From: Methanosarcina mazei S-6
GTDB lineage: Archaea; Halobacteriota; Methanosarcinia; Methanosarcinales; Methanosarcinaceae
DNA length: 64,000 nucleotides
NCBI RefSeq assembly: GCF_000970205.1
Contig: NZ_CP009512.1
Coordinates: 1,116,001 to 1,180,000, forward strand
Reading direction: 5' to 3'
Shown: positions 36,051 to 45,224 of the stretch, one piece after another
Position numbering within the stretch: the first letter of the stretch is position 1
Layout: each line of letters begins with the position of its first letter
Notes under the pieces: model-generated
Databases searched by the model: none
Seen by the model: only the letters and a program-made list of their open reading frames with translations
What the model was told of the DNA's origin: nothing
Position numbers and translations under genes: made by a program

Positions 36051-38685
36051 TATGGCAGCCTATAAAAGCGATTTCCTTCAGGAAGTATACGAGTGCCTTG
36101 ATATATTCAACCAGTCTTTTGTGGACCTGGAAAATGGGGACACTGCTGCAATTGATGAAATCTTCAGGATAACCCATACAATAAAAGGAATGGCTGGATT
36201 TCTCGGCTATGCTTCACTCGAACATCTGTGCCATACCATGGAAGAAGTCCTCTGCGGCATAAAAAATGGAGATATAGAGATAGATGGCGAACTTGTTGAT
36301 ATCCTGCTTTCAACAGTCGACCGGATCACGGATATTGTCAAACAGATCGAGAATGCGGATAACGATAATGTAAAAATTGACGACCTGGTAGAAGCTTTTG
36401 AAAATTATGATAAAATAAAGAACGGAGAACATGAATCTCTCTGCCCTTTATCCGCAGACAACAGTGTCCCATCTCCTGCAATAGAATCCTCACAGAATTC
36501 GGAGAAAAATATTTCTCCGAGTCCGGAATATCAGAAGGATAAAGCCGAAAACAGAGGGACATGCAGTACGGATGGCTGCAACCTTATGAACAGAGGAACA
36601 TGCAGTACGGATGAGTGCAACCTTGTTCTTGATGTAACCCTTGTTAAGGATTGTGCCATGAAAGGTCTGAGAGCATCGTTGATTATAGAGTCTCTCAAAG
36701 ATATCAGTAAACTGGCTAAAACAGAGCCTGATGAAAACGACATGGAGAACGGCTTTGACGGTTGCTTTAAAGTATTCCTTTCAGGGGACAGCAGTAAGGT
36801 AGAAGAACTGATGGATAGAATTTCAGAAATCGAACAATTTAATATTTCTGAAATTAAACCGCTTAATGGTGCCTCTGATAAAGAAATAAAACGTAATAAT
36901 TCTATTTCGGAGAAGTCTCAGCCGGATGTCATATCAACTACCATTCTGCCGTCTGAAACCCTTTCCGTTCCTTCTGATACAACGTCTGTTTCGGAGGTGA
37001 ACAGCAGAAATTCACTCCACTCATACATATACGGTTTAATAGCAAGGATGCACCGCATTCTGGACGGAATTGGTAAATCCGTAAACTGTTTTAAAAAGAC
37101 CGAATCCGCCGGAGTGCTCCTGAAGAAAAAATGTAAGGATTCCAGGGGAGATATTCCGGAGCAGCAGGAAACTCTAGAGCAACAGGAAACTCTAGAGCAG
37201 CAGAAAACTCCAGCTTCCGAACTGGATATTGAACTGGGTCCTGCAGTTTCCGATCAAAAGCTGCAGATAGAAGAATTCGGGATTCCTGATCATGTTCCAG
37301 AAAAGGTTTCTGAGGAGGATCTTCCGGACTGGAACATCTCGGACAGGATCATTGATGGTCTGGAGATAAAGCCGGATAAATTCCAATCTCCTGCAGAAAA
37401 TATTAACGGCTCTTCTCCTCAGTTACTGGAGTTATGCGAAGCTTCCGGGACTGAAGAATCCGAACCGGGTTCAAACAACCACCTCTCCGAATCAGAATCC
37501 TCCACAAAAGCGATGTTTGACCCAAAAAGGCAGGAAACCATCCGTGTCAGGACCTCCAATCTGGATAATATAATGAATCTTGTGGGTGAGCTCGTCATAA
37601 ACAAAGGGCGCCTGCTCCAGATATCCCAGCAGTACAACCTGCCTGAACTTGGGGAGGCAACCGGGACTCTGGACAAATCGATTTCGAGCCTTCAGGATGA
37701 GGTAATGAGAATAAGGATGGTAAAAATTGAGAGGGTCTTCAGCAAGTTTCCGCGTATGGTAAGAGACCTGAGCAGGAAATTCAACAAAAATATCGAGTTT
37801 GAAATTGAAGGTCAGGATACGGAACTTGACAGGACTATTCTGGATGATATCAGTGATCCTCTGGTTCACCTTGTAAGAAACTCGGTTGACCACGGTATTG
37901 AACTCCCTGAAGAGCGTTCAAAAGCCGGAAAAAGTGAAGTCGGGCAAATAAAGCTCTCTGCAAGAAGAGAGAAAAACAACGTAATCATCGAGATAGAAGA
38001 CGACGGCAGAGGCATAGATGTTGAAGTAATAAAGAAGAAGGCTGTTGAGAAAGGACTATTGTCTTCATTTGATGTGGAGAGCCTGAGCGAAGAAGAAGTC
38101 AGGATGCTGATCTTTGCTCCGGGGTTTTCAACAAAGGACGTCCCGACAGAGATCTCAGGCAGGGGCGTGGGTATGGACGCAGTAAAAACTGCTGTTGAAA
38201 AACTTGGTGGAAAGGTCAGGATATATTCAAAGAAAGGGGAATTTACAAAAATCAGAATTGACCTGCCTCCAACAGTTGCTATAATCAAATCCCTGCTTGT
38301 AGATGTCGGTCCCGAGACCTATGCTATTCCTATCTCCAATGTTGTGAAAGCTTTGAGCGTCGGCAGCAGTGATTATAAACTCATTAAAGAAACCCCCCTG
38401 CTCTATATCAGGGATAAATTGATACCGATTCTCGAATTGAAAGAATTCTTCGATATCGAATGCGAAAAACCCGACCGGCAGATTGCCATAATCGTTGAAA
38501 AAGAAAACGAGGAAGTTGGCCTGATAGTTGATTCTATCATTGACCAGCAGGAAATTGTCATTAAACCACTCGGAAATGTTTTATCGAACTCAAAAGGATT
38601 CATCGGTGCCACCATACTGGGAGATGGGCGTGTGATACCGATTATAGATGTTTCAATGCTTATAAAAGGTGATATTGATGACTGA
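36040..38685 (+). CDS. cheA: CheA sensor histidine kinase
   Basis: An unusually long CheA at 881 residues. The P1 domain carries the phosphorylated H46 (THTIKGMAGF). P2 lies at about 197-275, followed by an acidic linker to about 490. P3 dimerisation (NIMNLVGELVINKGRL), the P4 kinase (LVRNSVDHGIE; GRGVGMDAVK) and the P5 CheW-like domain complete it. The linker between P1 and P2 contains a 13-codon tandem duplication (36550-36627) adding two CSTDxC cysteine pairs, and there is an EQQETL triplicate at 37159-37212. ATG 36040 with GGAGGTGA, overlapping the cheB stop. Confidence 0.95.
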   Translation: MESDMAAYKSDFLQEVYECLDIFNQSFVDLENGDTAAIDEIFRITHTIKGMAGFLGYASLEHLCHTMEEVLCGIKNGDIEIDGELVDILLSTVDRITDIVKQIENADNDNVKIDDLVEAFENYDKIKNGEHESLCPLSADNSVPSPAIESSQNSEKNISPSPEYQKDKAENRGTCSTDGCNLMNRGTCSTDECNLVLDVTLVKDCAMKGLRASLIIESLKDISKLAKTEPDENDMENGFDGCFKVFLSGDSSKVEELMDRISEIEQFNISEIKPLNGASDKEIKRNNSISEKSQPDVISTTILPSETLSVPSDTTSVSEVNSRNSLHSYIYGLIARMHRILDGIGKSVNCFKKTESAGVLLKKKCKDSRGDIPEQQETLEQQETLEQQKTPASELDIELGPAVSDQKLQIEEFGIPDHVPEKVSEEDLPDWNISDRIIDGLEIKPDKFQSPAENINGSSPQLLELCEASGTEESEPGSNNHLSESESSTKAMFDPKRQETIRVRTSNLDNIMNLVGELVINKGRLLQISQQYNLPELGEATGTLDKSISSLQDEVMRIRMVKIERVFSKFPRMVRDLSRKFNKNIEFEIEGQDTELDRTILDDISDPLVHLVRNSVDHGIELPEERSKAGKSEVGQIKLSARREKNNVIIEIEDDGRGIDVEVIKKKAVEKGLLSSFDVESLSEEEVRMLIFAPGFSTKDVPTEISGRGVGMDAVKTAVEKLGGKVRIYSKKGEFTKIRIDLPPTVAIIKSLLVDVGPETYAIPISNVVKALSVGSSDYKLIKETPLLYIRDKLIPILELKEFFDIECEKPDRQIAIIVEKENEEVGLIVDSIIDQQEIVIKPLGNVLSNSKGFIGATILGDGRVIPIIDVSMLIKGDIDD
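36550..36627 (+). repeat. 39-nt in-frame tandem duplication in cheA
   Basis: Thirteen codons starting AACAGAGG are repeated at 36550-36588 and 36589-36627, encoding NRGTCSTDGCNLM and NRGTCSTDECNLV. The DNA copies differ at only a few bases, so the duplication is recent. It lies in the linker before P2. Confidence 0.85.
37159..37212 (+). repeat. 18-nt in-frame triplicate in cheA
   Basis: GAGCAGCAGGAAACTCTA and two variants occur in a row, coding EQQETL, EQQETL and EQQKTP in the acidic linker between P2 and P3. Confidence 0.8.
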
Positions 38686-39280
38686 TCTGGATAAGCTTGG
38701 TGAAGAGGAAATGGATGTTTTGAAGGAACTCGGCAATATCGGAACCGGACACGCTGCAACATCTCTTTCCAAGCTGCTTAATAAAGATGTCTATCTTTCA
38801 GTGCCAAAAGTTAAGGTGGGGGAAATAAAAAACCTCTCCCGTGAATTCATTGGCGAAGTTGTTGCCGGAGTGATTATAGCACTTCAGGACCTCGAAGAAA
38901 AGAAATCCGGATATCTGTACATCATGTTTCCGGAAAAGTCTGCAAGAAAAATTGCAGGCGATCTTTTCGGAATGGATGAGCTTGATGAAGAGATGTATGC
39001 GTCCACGATCATGGAGGTCGGGAATATACTTTCTTCGTCCTTCTGTGATGCGTCAGCTGATTTTATGAACATCATATTACTCCCTTCCCCTCCAAGTTTT
39101 GCAGTCGATGTCCCCACTGCAGTCATCGATTCTGTAGTTTCACAGATGGCAAAGAACACCAACCATATTATCCTGTTTGAGACCTCTTTAAGCTCTGATT
39201 CGGATATAGAGATTTATCTGGCCCTGCTCCCTGAACCCTGCCTGCTTGATGATATGATGAAGATAATGGGACGATTATGA
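38678..39280 (+). CDS. cheC: CheC, CheY-phosphate phosphatase
   Basis: 200 residues from ATG 38678 (AAAGGTGAT upstream), overlapping the cheA stop. It has two CheC phosphatase motifs, ELGNIGTGHAATSL near the N-terminus and EVGNILSSSFCDAS around residue 110, each with the conserved Glu and Asn that attack the CheY phospho-aspartate. CheC and CheD usually interact. The TGA overlaps the ATG of cheD. Confidence 0.93.
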   Translation: MTDLDKLGEEEMDVLKELGNIGTGHAATSLSKLLNKDVYLSVPKVKVGEIKNLSREFIGEVVAGVIIALQDLEEKKSGYLYIMFPEKSARKIAGDLFGMDELDEEMYASTIMEVGNILSSSFCDASADFMNIILLPSPPSFAVDVPTAVIDSVVSQMAKNTNHIILFETSLSSDSDIEIYLALLPEPCLLDDMMKIMGRL

Positions 39281-39942
39281 GCAGCGTCTTCCTGTTCATT
39301 TCGAATGAAAGCGGAAAAGCGATTTTCCTGATCAGCGGGGACGTACTGGTAAAGTCCTTCTGCTCACTTTCGGATACATGCCCATTTCAGGATTCCTGCC
39401 GGTCGTGTTCCCTGCTTAATGCTGCAAAAAATTATCTTGCAGGCACTGCGCCAGACTCAAGAATTAAAACCCTGGACGGGGAACTGTCCGCCGGCATAGG
39501 GGAATATAAAATCGGAAAAAACGTGCTTTTAAAAGTCATGGGCCTCGGCTCATGCATCGGCGTTATTCTTTCCGATGTTTCTACTGGGATATGCGGGATA
39601 GCACATGTACTGCTTCCGGGAGCTTCGGATAGAGGCGAGACCAAGTATGCTGAAACAGCGATAGAAAAAATGGTTGAAGATATGGTTAAAATGGGGGCAA
39701 GAAGGAGCAGGATTACTGCAAAATTTGCAGGCGGGGCTCAAGTTTTCAAGCACATGAGCCTTGATATTCTCAAAATAGGCGACAGGAACGCAATCTCTGT
39801 TGAAGAAACTCTTATAAAAAAGAATATCCCGATTCTGGCAAAAGATGTCGGAGGGGAAGTTGGCAGGAACGTTATTTTTAATCCTGCGGACGGGAGCATG
39901 ATTGTTAAATATACTGCTAAAGGGGAAGTACTGTGGTTGTAA
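39277..39942 (+). CDS. cheD: CheD with a cysteine-rich N-terminal extension
   Basis: 221 residues. From about residue 72 it is a normal CheD deamidase (GIGEYKI, GLGSCIGVIL with the catalytic cysteine, GIAHVLLPG with the histidine). Residues 1-70 are an extra segment with C29-X5-C35-X5-C41-X2-C44, not part of standard CheD. The ATG overlaps the cheC stop (ATGA), and no internal start would give a standard CheD, so the extension is probably translated. It could bind metal or an FeS cluster, or respond to redox. Confidence 0.88.
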   Translation: MSSVFLFISNESGKAIFLISGDVLVKSFCSLSDTCPFQDSCRSCSLLNAAKNYLAGTAPDSRIKTLDGELSAGIGEYKIGKNVLLKVMGLGSCIGVILSDVSTGICGIAHVLLPGASDRGETKYAETAIEKMVEDMVKMGARRSRITAKFAGGAQVFKHMSLDILKIGDRNAISVEETLIKKNIPILAKDVGGEVGRNVIFNPADGSMIVKYTAKGEVLWL

Positions 39943-40745
39943 ATATTGATGACGACTTCAATTTTCTTGTGCGAAAGATTTCAAAATCTTCCGGTATTGT
40001 CCTGACCGGGTACAGGGACAGTTATCTCAGAAGAAGAATTGACCTGAGGATGAAAGCTGCAGGAGTGGACAACTATACGTCTTATAGCGGTCTACTGGAA
40101 AGGGATAAGCACGAGATGAAAGAAGTCATAAATACGCTTACAGTAAACGTTACTGAGTTTATGCGGGACAGAACTCCGTTTCTTTTTTTCCGGGAAGAGA
40201 TCCTGCCGAATATAATGGAAAGAAAAAAGCAGTGTAAAAGCAATATTGTCAGGTTCTGGAGTGCAGCTTGCTCTTACGGGGAAGAGCCTTATTCGATTGC
40301 TATCTGTTCAAAAGAGGTCCTGCCTGAAGAATGGACCGTGTCAATTTATGCAACTGATATTGATGAAAAATGCCTGAAAGGTGCTTCACAGGGAACATAC
40401 AGTAAAGAACAATTAAAAAACCTTGACCCCTCCCTTGTAATTAAGTATTTTGAGCCCTCGGGGGAAAACTTCAAAGTAAGAGATATCAGCAAACTGTCAA
40501 TAAGGTTCCAGAAGCATGACCTGACAGGCGAACCTCCGATATCAAGGCATTTTGATGCAGTTTTCTGCAGAAATGTTATGATATATTTTAATGAAAACCA
40601 GAAAATAAAAATGTTGAAAGATTTCTATAATTCTCTTTCGGATGGCGGCTACCTTATTATTGGCAAATCCGAAACCCTACCCGTTGAAATTAGAGAGCTG
40701 TTTGCCCATGTAAGCGTGAAAGAAAAGATTTTCAAAAAGGTTTAA
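39933..40745 (+). CDS. cheR: CheR receptor methyltransferase
   Basis: 270 residues. The N-terminal helical domain includes NVTEFMRDRTPF. The SAM-dependent methyltransferase core has WSAACSYGEEPYSIA and the FCRNVMIYF motif. It methylates receptor glutamates and balances CheB/CheD. GTG start at 39933 with AGGGGAAG, overlapping cheD. Last gene of the che cluster. Confidence 0.94.
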   Translation: MVVNIDDDFNFLVRKISKSSGIVLTGYRDSYLRRRIDLRMKAAGVDNYTSYSGLLERDKHEMKEVINTLTVNVTEFMRDRTPFLFFREEILPNIMERKKQCKSNIVRFWSAACSYGEEPYSIAICSKEVLPEEWTVSIYATDIDEKCLKGASQGTYSKEQLKNLDPSLVIKYFEPSGENFKVRDISKLSIRFQKHDLTGEPPISRHFDAVFCRNVMIYFNENQKIKMLKDFYNSLSDGGYLIIGKSETLPVEIRELFAHVSVKEKIFKKV

Positions 40746-41498
40746 ATGACGTCCAGGCCTGACTGCCCATTTACATTTCCCACAAGGTAGACATTCTTAT
40801 TTCACAGGAAGATTTCTAAGAATGATTTTCTTCCTGTGAATCTGTAATTATTTCTGTTATTTTTTATTTGCTTTGCTTACATACTTCTGTTCATTGTTAT
40901 GAAAACCCGTCTGTAATATTCAGTTTAATATATATTATAATATGTAAGTATATGTATTATAATATATTATCAGCTACAACAATCTTTATTTTATATTCTC
41001 AAATCGTCGGGCAGAATGGAGATGATATAATAAAATATTATCATTCTTTTCTTAATTATGTAATTATTTTCTATATGTCACGGCATTAACGATAAAAAAT
41101 GATCATGCGCCTTTAAATTATCATAAAAGAGAAATTAATTAATTTAATGACCAGTTTTTTAATAATACATTCTAATTTTAGTTATAAAGATTTTCTTTAA
41201 TTAATTTATTATGTATATTTTTATTACTGCGTGGATAAATCGCTTTTGCAAATAAAGTTATATTTATTTTCACTTTTTGTTTTTTCTAAAAATGGTGATG
41301 AGCAGGCTTATCTGTCTTTCATATTTTTCACTATCTTATTCTCCAATATAACTTTCTTCTTCATTTAAAGTATCTTAATACACTCCGGTGCGTCAATAAT
41401 TTTTATATAAAGTAAACTCTATAACAGCCGAAACATTTATAATATTACTTGATATTCTATTTACTGTTATAATAATTACACCATAAAGGTGATTTATT
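40746..41498. other. Che-archaellum intergenic region: terminator and archaellin promoter
   Basis: 750 AT-rich bases without a supported gene. It starts with a terminator hairpin. Near its end TTTTATATAA (41401-41410) is a TATA box about 90 bases upstream of the archaellin ATG, predicting a leader of about 65 bases. The middle (about 40920-41300) is extremely A/T-rich. Confidence 0.6.
40801..40840 (+). terminator. Terminator hairpin after cheR
   Basis: TTCACAGGAAGA (40801-40812) pairs perfectly with TCTTCCTGTGAA (40829-40840) around a 16-base loop, followed by T-rich sequence. It separates the che and archaellum operons. Confidence 0.65.
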
Positions 41499-42146
41499 AT
41501 GTGGAATCGATTTATAAAAAATGATAAAGGGTTTACCGGGCTTGAAGCTGCAATAGTGCTGATAGCCTTTGTAGTCGTAGCAGCAGTTTTTAGCTACGTC
41601 ATGTTGGGAGCGGGGTTCTATACAACCCAGAAAAGCCAGGAAGTCGTGCACACCGGTGTAGCGCAGGCAAGCAGTAGCCTTGCACCTTCCGGGGATATAA
41701 TTGTATTAGGAGGAACTGATGTCGTTGCTGAGCCTGACGTTCCGGCTATAGATTCGATAACATTCTATATAACCAACACAGCAGGTGGATCAGCTGTAGA
41801 TCTTGATAAAACGATAATTACCTATACAGATCTCGATGACTTTGCAACACAAGCACACTTAGAGACTGCGGGAGTTGAGGACGGAGCATGGACTTATGAA
41901 GGAATAATTGAGACCACAACTGGTGCGTCGAACCTAGTTGAAAAGGGTGAAAAATATAAGATTGAACTCAGTCTTCTCCAAACTGGTGATACTGGTGTAC
42001 CTGATAATCCTCTTGGTCTCACTTCAAAGCCTGTAGTAAACGAAAAAGTCAAGATTGAGGTAAAACCTCCAGAAGGTGCAGTCCTTATTCTTGAAAGAAC
42101 AATGCCCCCTTCAATTACTGCTGGGCAGTATTATACAGTTTACTGA
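41499..42146 (+). CDS. arlB1: Archaellin (major archaellum filament protein) 1
   Basis: 215 residues. The class III signal peptide ends at DKG with mature sequence FTGLEAAIVLIAFVVVAAVFSYV, the hydrophobic helix that packs the filament core. It is cleaved by a prepilin-peptidase-like enzyme. The C-terminal domain is beta-rich and outward-facing. ATG with AAAGGTGAT upstream. It is followed after 11 bases by a second archaellin with a nearly identical first 55 residues. Older name flaB1. Confidence 0.93.
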   Translation: MWNRFIKNDKGFTGLEAAIVLIAFVVVAAVFSYVMLGAGFYTTQKSQEVVHTGVAQASSSLAPSGDIIVLGGTDVVAEPDVPAIDSITFYITNTAGGSAVDLDKTIITYTDLDDFATQAHLETAGVEDGAWTYEGIIETTTGASNLVEKGEKYKIELSLLQTGDTGVPDNPLGLTSKPVVNEKVKIEVKPPEGAVLILERTMPPSITAGQYYTVY

Positions 42147-42157
42147 GGTGATTCTCG

Positions 42158-42754
42158 ATGTGGAAAATGTTCTCAAAAGATGAAAAAGGATTTACCGGGC
42201 TTGAAGCTGCAATTGTTCTCGTAGCTTTTGTAGTAGTTGCTGCAGTTTTCAGCTACGTTATGCTCGGAGCAGGTTTCTATACTACTCAGAAAAGCCAGGA
42301 GGTTGTGCACACCGGTGTACAGCAAGCAAGTAGCAGTGTTGAACTGAGTGGAGATGTAGTTGCTAAAAGTGACGACGGTAATACTGAAATTGACACTGTC
42401 ACTTTATTCCTTCAATTGACTTCAGGCGGCTCTCCAGTGGATATGGCTAAAACTCTCATAGTTGTTTCAGCTCCGGATATCGAGCCAAGTGAATTGAAAC
42501 TTGGTGCTGTCGCTGATGGCGATGAATTTGCTATAGCAGCCAGATATAACGGTAATACTGATGACCTTATAGATAGGTTTGAAAAATTCCAAATAACAAT
42601 TGATTTGGATCAAGTGGCTGCTGACGCTGCTACTCCTACATCTGTTGGAGCTAATAGCGAGTTTCAGCTTGAAATCAAACCACCTCAGGGAGCAACCTAT
42701 ACCATTCACAGGACTGCACCAGCAGCAATCTCTGATATAATGACACTCGTCTAA
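42158..42754 (+). CDS. arlB2: Archaellin 2
   Basis: 198 residues with the same class III signal peptide and core helix (EKG then FTGLEAAIVLVAFVVVAAVFSYV). The N-terminal 55 residues match archaellin 1 closely and the outer domain is divergent and 17 residues shorter. GAGGTGATTCTCG upstream. Two unequal archaellins may form different filament segments; not shown by sequence. Older name flaB2. Confidence 0.93.
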   Translation: MWKMFSKDEKGFTGLEAAIVLVAFVVVAAVFSYVMLGAGFYTTQKSQEVVHTGVQQASSSVELSGDVVAKSDDGNTEIDTVTLFLQLTSGGSPVDMAKTLIVVSAPDIEPSELKLGAVADGDEFAIAARYNGNTDDLIDRFEKFQITIDLDQVAADAATPTSVGANSEFQLEIKPPQGATYTIHRTAPAAISDIMTLV

Positions 42755-42833
42755 AATTAAAATTAAAGCAATAATGACATTCCTCGGGGTGCCATTATCT
42801 TTTATTTTTTTAACGCTACAGTTGGGTGATATG

Positions 42834-43502
42834 ATGAATAGTGGGGAATCGTTTGACCAGTCCATGATTGATAAACTTGTAGCTACAGCTGAAAGCGATA
42901 CTATAGAATACAAGGTTGCAAGCCTTGAAGAAGAGGTAACCGAGATCAAAGGCTCTATAAAGACTCTTCTCATGGACATCAGGGAAACGATGGGGGTCCT
43001 GGAAAATCCTTTCCAGAATATTCAGGGTATTGCCAATATTTCCAGTGCCATAGTGAATCCAAAGTCGATGGAAGATCAGCCTCAACCTCCGAAGAATGAA
43101 GAAATCGAAGAGGAGGACGAGCCTGAAGATGAAGACCTGGAAATGGAAAAAATACCAAAAAACCTCTTTGAAGACCTGAAAAAGGCTGCTAAAAACCAGC
43201 CTAAAAGGGCTGACTCGAAACTAATTGATCCCATTTCCTTCTACAGGACCATTGTCTGGAGCAAGGACATGGTGGAGAAATATGACCAGAACGCCATAAA
43301 GGAATTAATTGAAGTGTTCTCTCTCCTGGGATATATTCCAGGTGAAATTAAGGAAATTATTGTTAAAGTCATTGAGATTCTGATCAAAAATAACAACCTT
43401 GATGATGCAGTTGTGGACCTGTACAGACTTTATCACATACTTTATCCAGAAGACATGTCTCTTGACTCCAAGGTGCTGGATCACATCCTGAATGAAAGAT
43501 AA
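42834..43502 (+). CDS. ArlD/E-type archaellum cytoplasmic ring protein
   Basis: 222 residues from ATG 42834, three bases after GGGTGAT; an upstream ATG at 42774 gives 20 extra hydrophobic residues and is less likely. An N-terminal coiled coil (about 25-55, SLEEEVTEIKGSIKTLL), a very acidic linker, and a C-terminal ArlD/E (FlaD/E-type) domain are seen (about 135-222). In euryarchaea ArlC/D/E proteins form the switch complex that receives CheF-CheY input. No separate arlC is in the window. Confidence 0.82.
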   Translation: MNSGESFDQSMIDKLVATAESDTIEYKVASLEEEVTEIKGSIKTLLMDIRETMGVLENPFQNIQGIANISSAIVNPKSMEDQPQPPKNEEIEEEDEPEDEDLEMEKIPKNLFEDLKKAAKNQPKRADSKLIDPISFYRTIVWSKDMVEKYDQNAIKELIEVFSLLGYIPGEIKEIIVKVIEILIKNNNLDDAVVDLYRLYHILYPEDMSLDSKVLDHILNER

Positions 43503-43517
43503 AACGGTGAAGAACGC

Positions 43518-43991
43518 ATGTCAAAGGAAGTGATAACTTCAGCGATACTCGTAATAGTGAGTGTAATAGCTGCAGTGGCTTTTGTTAATGCCATCCTTCC
43601 TTCTGTGTATGGTCTCTCCGAATCTTACAGTTCAGTTGCTCAGAGCATGGAAGACCAGTTCAAAACAGATATCGATATTATCTTTATCTATCCTGACGGG
43701 AACAATGTGTACGTCTGGATAAAAAATGTCGGGTCCTCAAACATACCCCTTTCACAGCTTCAATACTGTGACATCTTTATCATGTCTTCTTCAGGATACT
43801 GGAACCCGGGATTCGAATCGGAATCAAATCCCTCATGGGATTTCACGCTTGAAAATGGGGACGGAGATACCTGGGACCGCGGCGAGACTATTAAGGCATC
43901 AATAGCGATTGATACCCTGCCGGCTGACATTTACAAAATCACCTTTTTCCTTTACAACGGGGTATCGACATCAGACACGTTCTCCAGGTGA
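43518..43991 (+). CDS. ArlG-type archaellum stator protein
   Basis: 157 residues with one N-terminal membrane helix (ITSAILVIVSVIAAVAFVNAIL) and an external beta-sandwich (VWIKNVGSSNIPLSQLQYCDIF). The segment matches ArlG (FlaG) better than ArlF. ArlF/ArlG anchor the motor to the S-layer. A GGTGA ribosome site for the next gene overlaps its stop. The choice of G rather than F is moderately sure. Confidence 0.78.
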   Translation: MSKEVITSAILVIVSVIAAVAFVNAILPSVYGLSESYSSVAQSMEDQFKTDIDIIFIYPDGNNVYVWIKNVGSSNIPLSQLQYCDIFIMSSSGYWNPGFESESNPSWDFTLENGDGDTWDRGETIKASIAIDTLPADIYKITFFLYNGVSTSDTFSR

Positions 43992-43995
43992 TATC

Positions 43996-44469
43996 ATGGG
44001 CCTTGATACGATAATCGTGGCTTTCTTTGTAATCGGGACGGTTCTGGTTGTTGCAGGTACTCTGACAATGGGGACCAATAACCTTGTTGAGTCTTCTTAT
44101 CACGGATACGTCTCAGCCCATCAAAGCATGATGGACCGGCTCCAGACCCGAATTGAAATTCAGGATATAACATTCAACATTTCAACAAATCATGCGAGCT
44201 TTACGGTTGTGAATACAGGGGAGACCAGGTTACACAATTTCGACCACTGGGACATTATCCTGGTTAAAGACGGCCAGGCTTCTTACTTGAACAGGTCCGG
44301 TTACAGCATAAAGCCTGAAATAGATCTCATAAATCCCAGAATCCTGGACCCTCACGAAAGTATTAACATTGAACTCTTAACCGAGCTTGAATCCGGTGAC
44401 AGCTTCATTGTAAAGATCATCACGGAAAATGGTATCGTCTCTTCCGCAGAGCATATTGTAGGTGAGTAA
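43996..44469 (+). CDS. ArlF-type archaellum stator protein
   Basis: 157 residues from ATG 43996 (GGTGATATC upstream). One N-terminal membrane helix (IIVAFFVIGTVLVVAGTLTM) and a beta-sandwich (FTVVNTGETRLHNFDHWDIILVKDG) typical of ArlF/FlaF. ArlF binds the S-layer and works with ArlG. Its stop lies two codons before the arlH start. Confidence 0.8.
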   Translation: MGLDTIIVAFFVIGTVLVVAGTLTMGTNNLVESSYHGYVSAHQSMMDRLQTRIEIQDITFNISTNHASFTVVNTGETRLHNFDHWDIILVKDGQASYLNRSGYSIKPEIDLINPRILDPHESINIELLTELESGDSFIVKIITENGIVSSAEHIVGE

Positions 44470-44470
44470 T

Positions 44471-45187
44471 ATGGGAGAAATAGAGGATAAAAAGAATATT
44501 ATCTCAAGCGGCAATGATGAAATTGATAAAAAGTTAGGTGAGGGCATCCCTCTGGGTTCTCTTGTGCTCATTGAAGGAGAAAATGATACCGGAAAGAGTG
44601 TATTCTGTCAGCAAATGGTGTATGGTGGATTGAATCAGCTTCACAGGATAGCTTACTATTCAACCGAGAACACAGTTAAAAGCATGCTGGCTCAAATGGA
44701 CAGCCTGAGCCTTGATATCTCGGATTTTTACAGCTGGGGGTATTTCAGGATTTTTCCGGTTCACCTTGAAGGTGTCGAATGGACTTCCGAGCAAATGAAA
44801 GGTACCCTGCACCTTGTTACGACTCACATAAAAAGCGTCAGGGAAAAAGTCATCATAATTGATTCTCTCACAATGTTTACTACTTATTCTGATGAGGATA
44901 ATATCCTTGAATTCCTTACAAGTTTGAAAAATTTGTGTGACAAAGGGTATACCATTTTCATTACTTTACATCAACATGCTTTCAAAGAAGACACTCTTGT
45001 CAGAATACGGTCTTCATGTGACTGTCACCTGTTCCTAAGGAAGGAACAGCTCACTGACCGCTATATTAGCGTTATGGAAGTCTCAAAAATAAGAGGCGCC
45101 AAGAAGAGTACAGGTAATATAGTGAGTTTTGAAGTCCAGCCTGGGTTCGGTTTAAAGATAATTCCAATATCACAGGCTAAAGTCTAA
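44471..45187 (+). CDS. arlH: ArlH, archaellum motor ATP-binding protein
   Basis: 238 residues from ATG 44471 (GGTGAG upstream; GTG 44462 overlaps arlF). RecA/KaiC-like fold with Walker A variant EGENDTGKS and Walker B strand KVIIIDSL. ArlH binds ATP without rapid hydrolysis and docks on ArlI to regulate assembly and rotation. Cotranscribed with arlI. Confidence 0.9.
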   Translation: MGEIEDKKNIISSGNDEIDKKLGEGIPLGSLVLIEGENDTGKSVFCQQMVYGGLNQLHRIAYYSTENTVKSMLAQMDSLSLDISDFYSWGYFRIFPVHLEGVEWTSEQMKGTLHLVTTHIKSVREKVIIIDSLTMFTTYSDEDNILEFLTSLKNLCDKGYTIFITLHQHAFKEDTLVRIRSSCDCHLFLRKEQLTDRYISVMEVSKIRGAKKSTGNIVSFEVQPGFGLKIIPISQAKV

Positions 45188-45224
45188 ATAAATTTGAACA
45201 TTATTAGCCGCGCATGGGGTTGAC

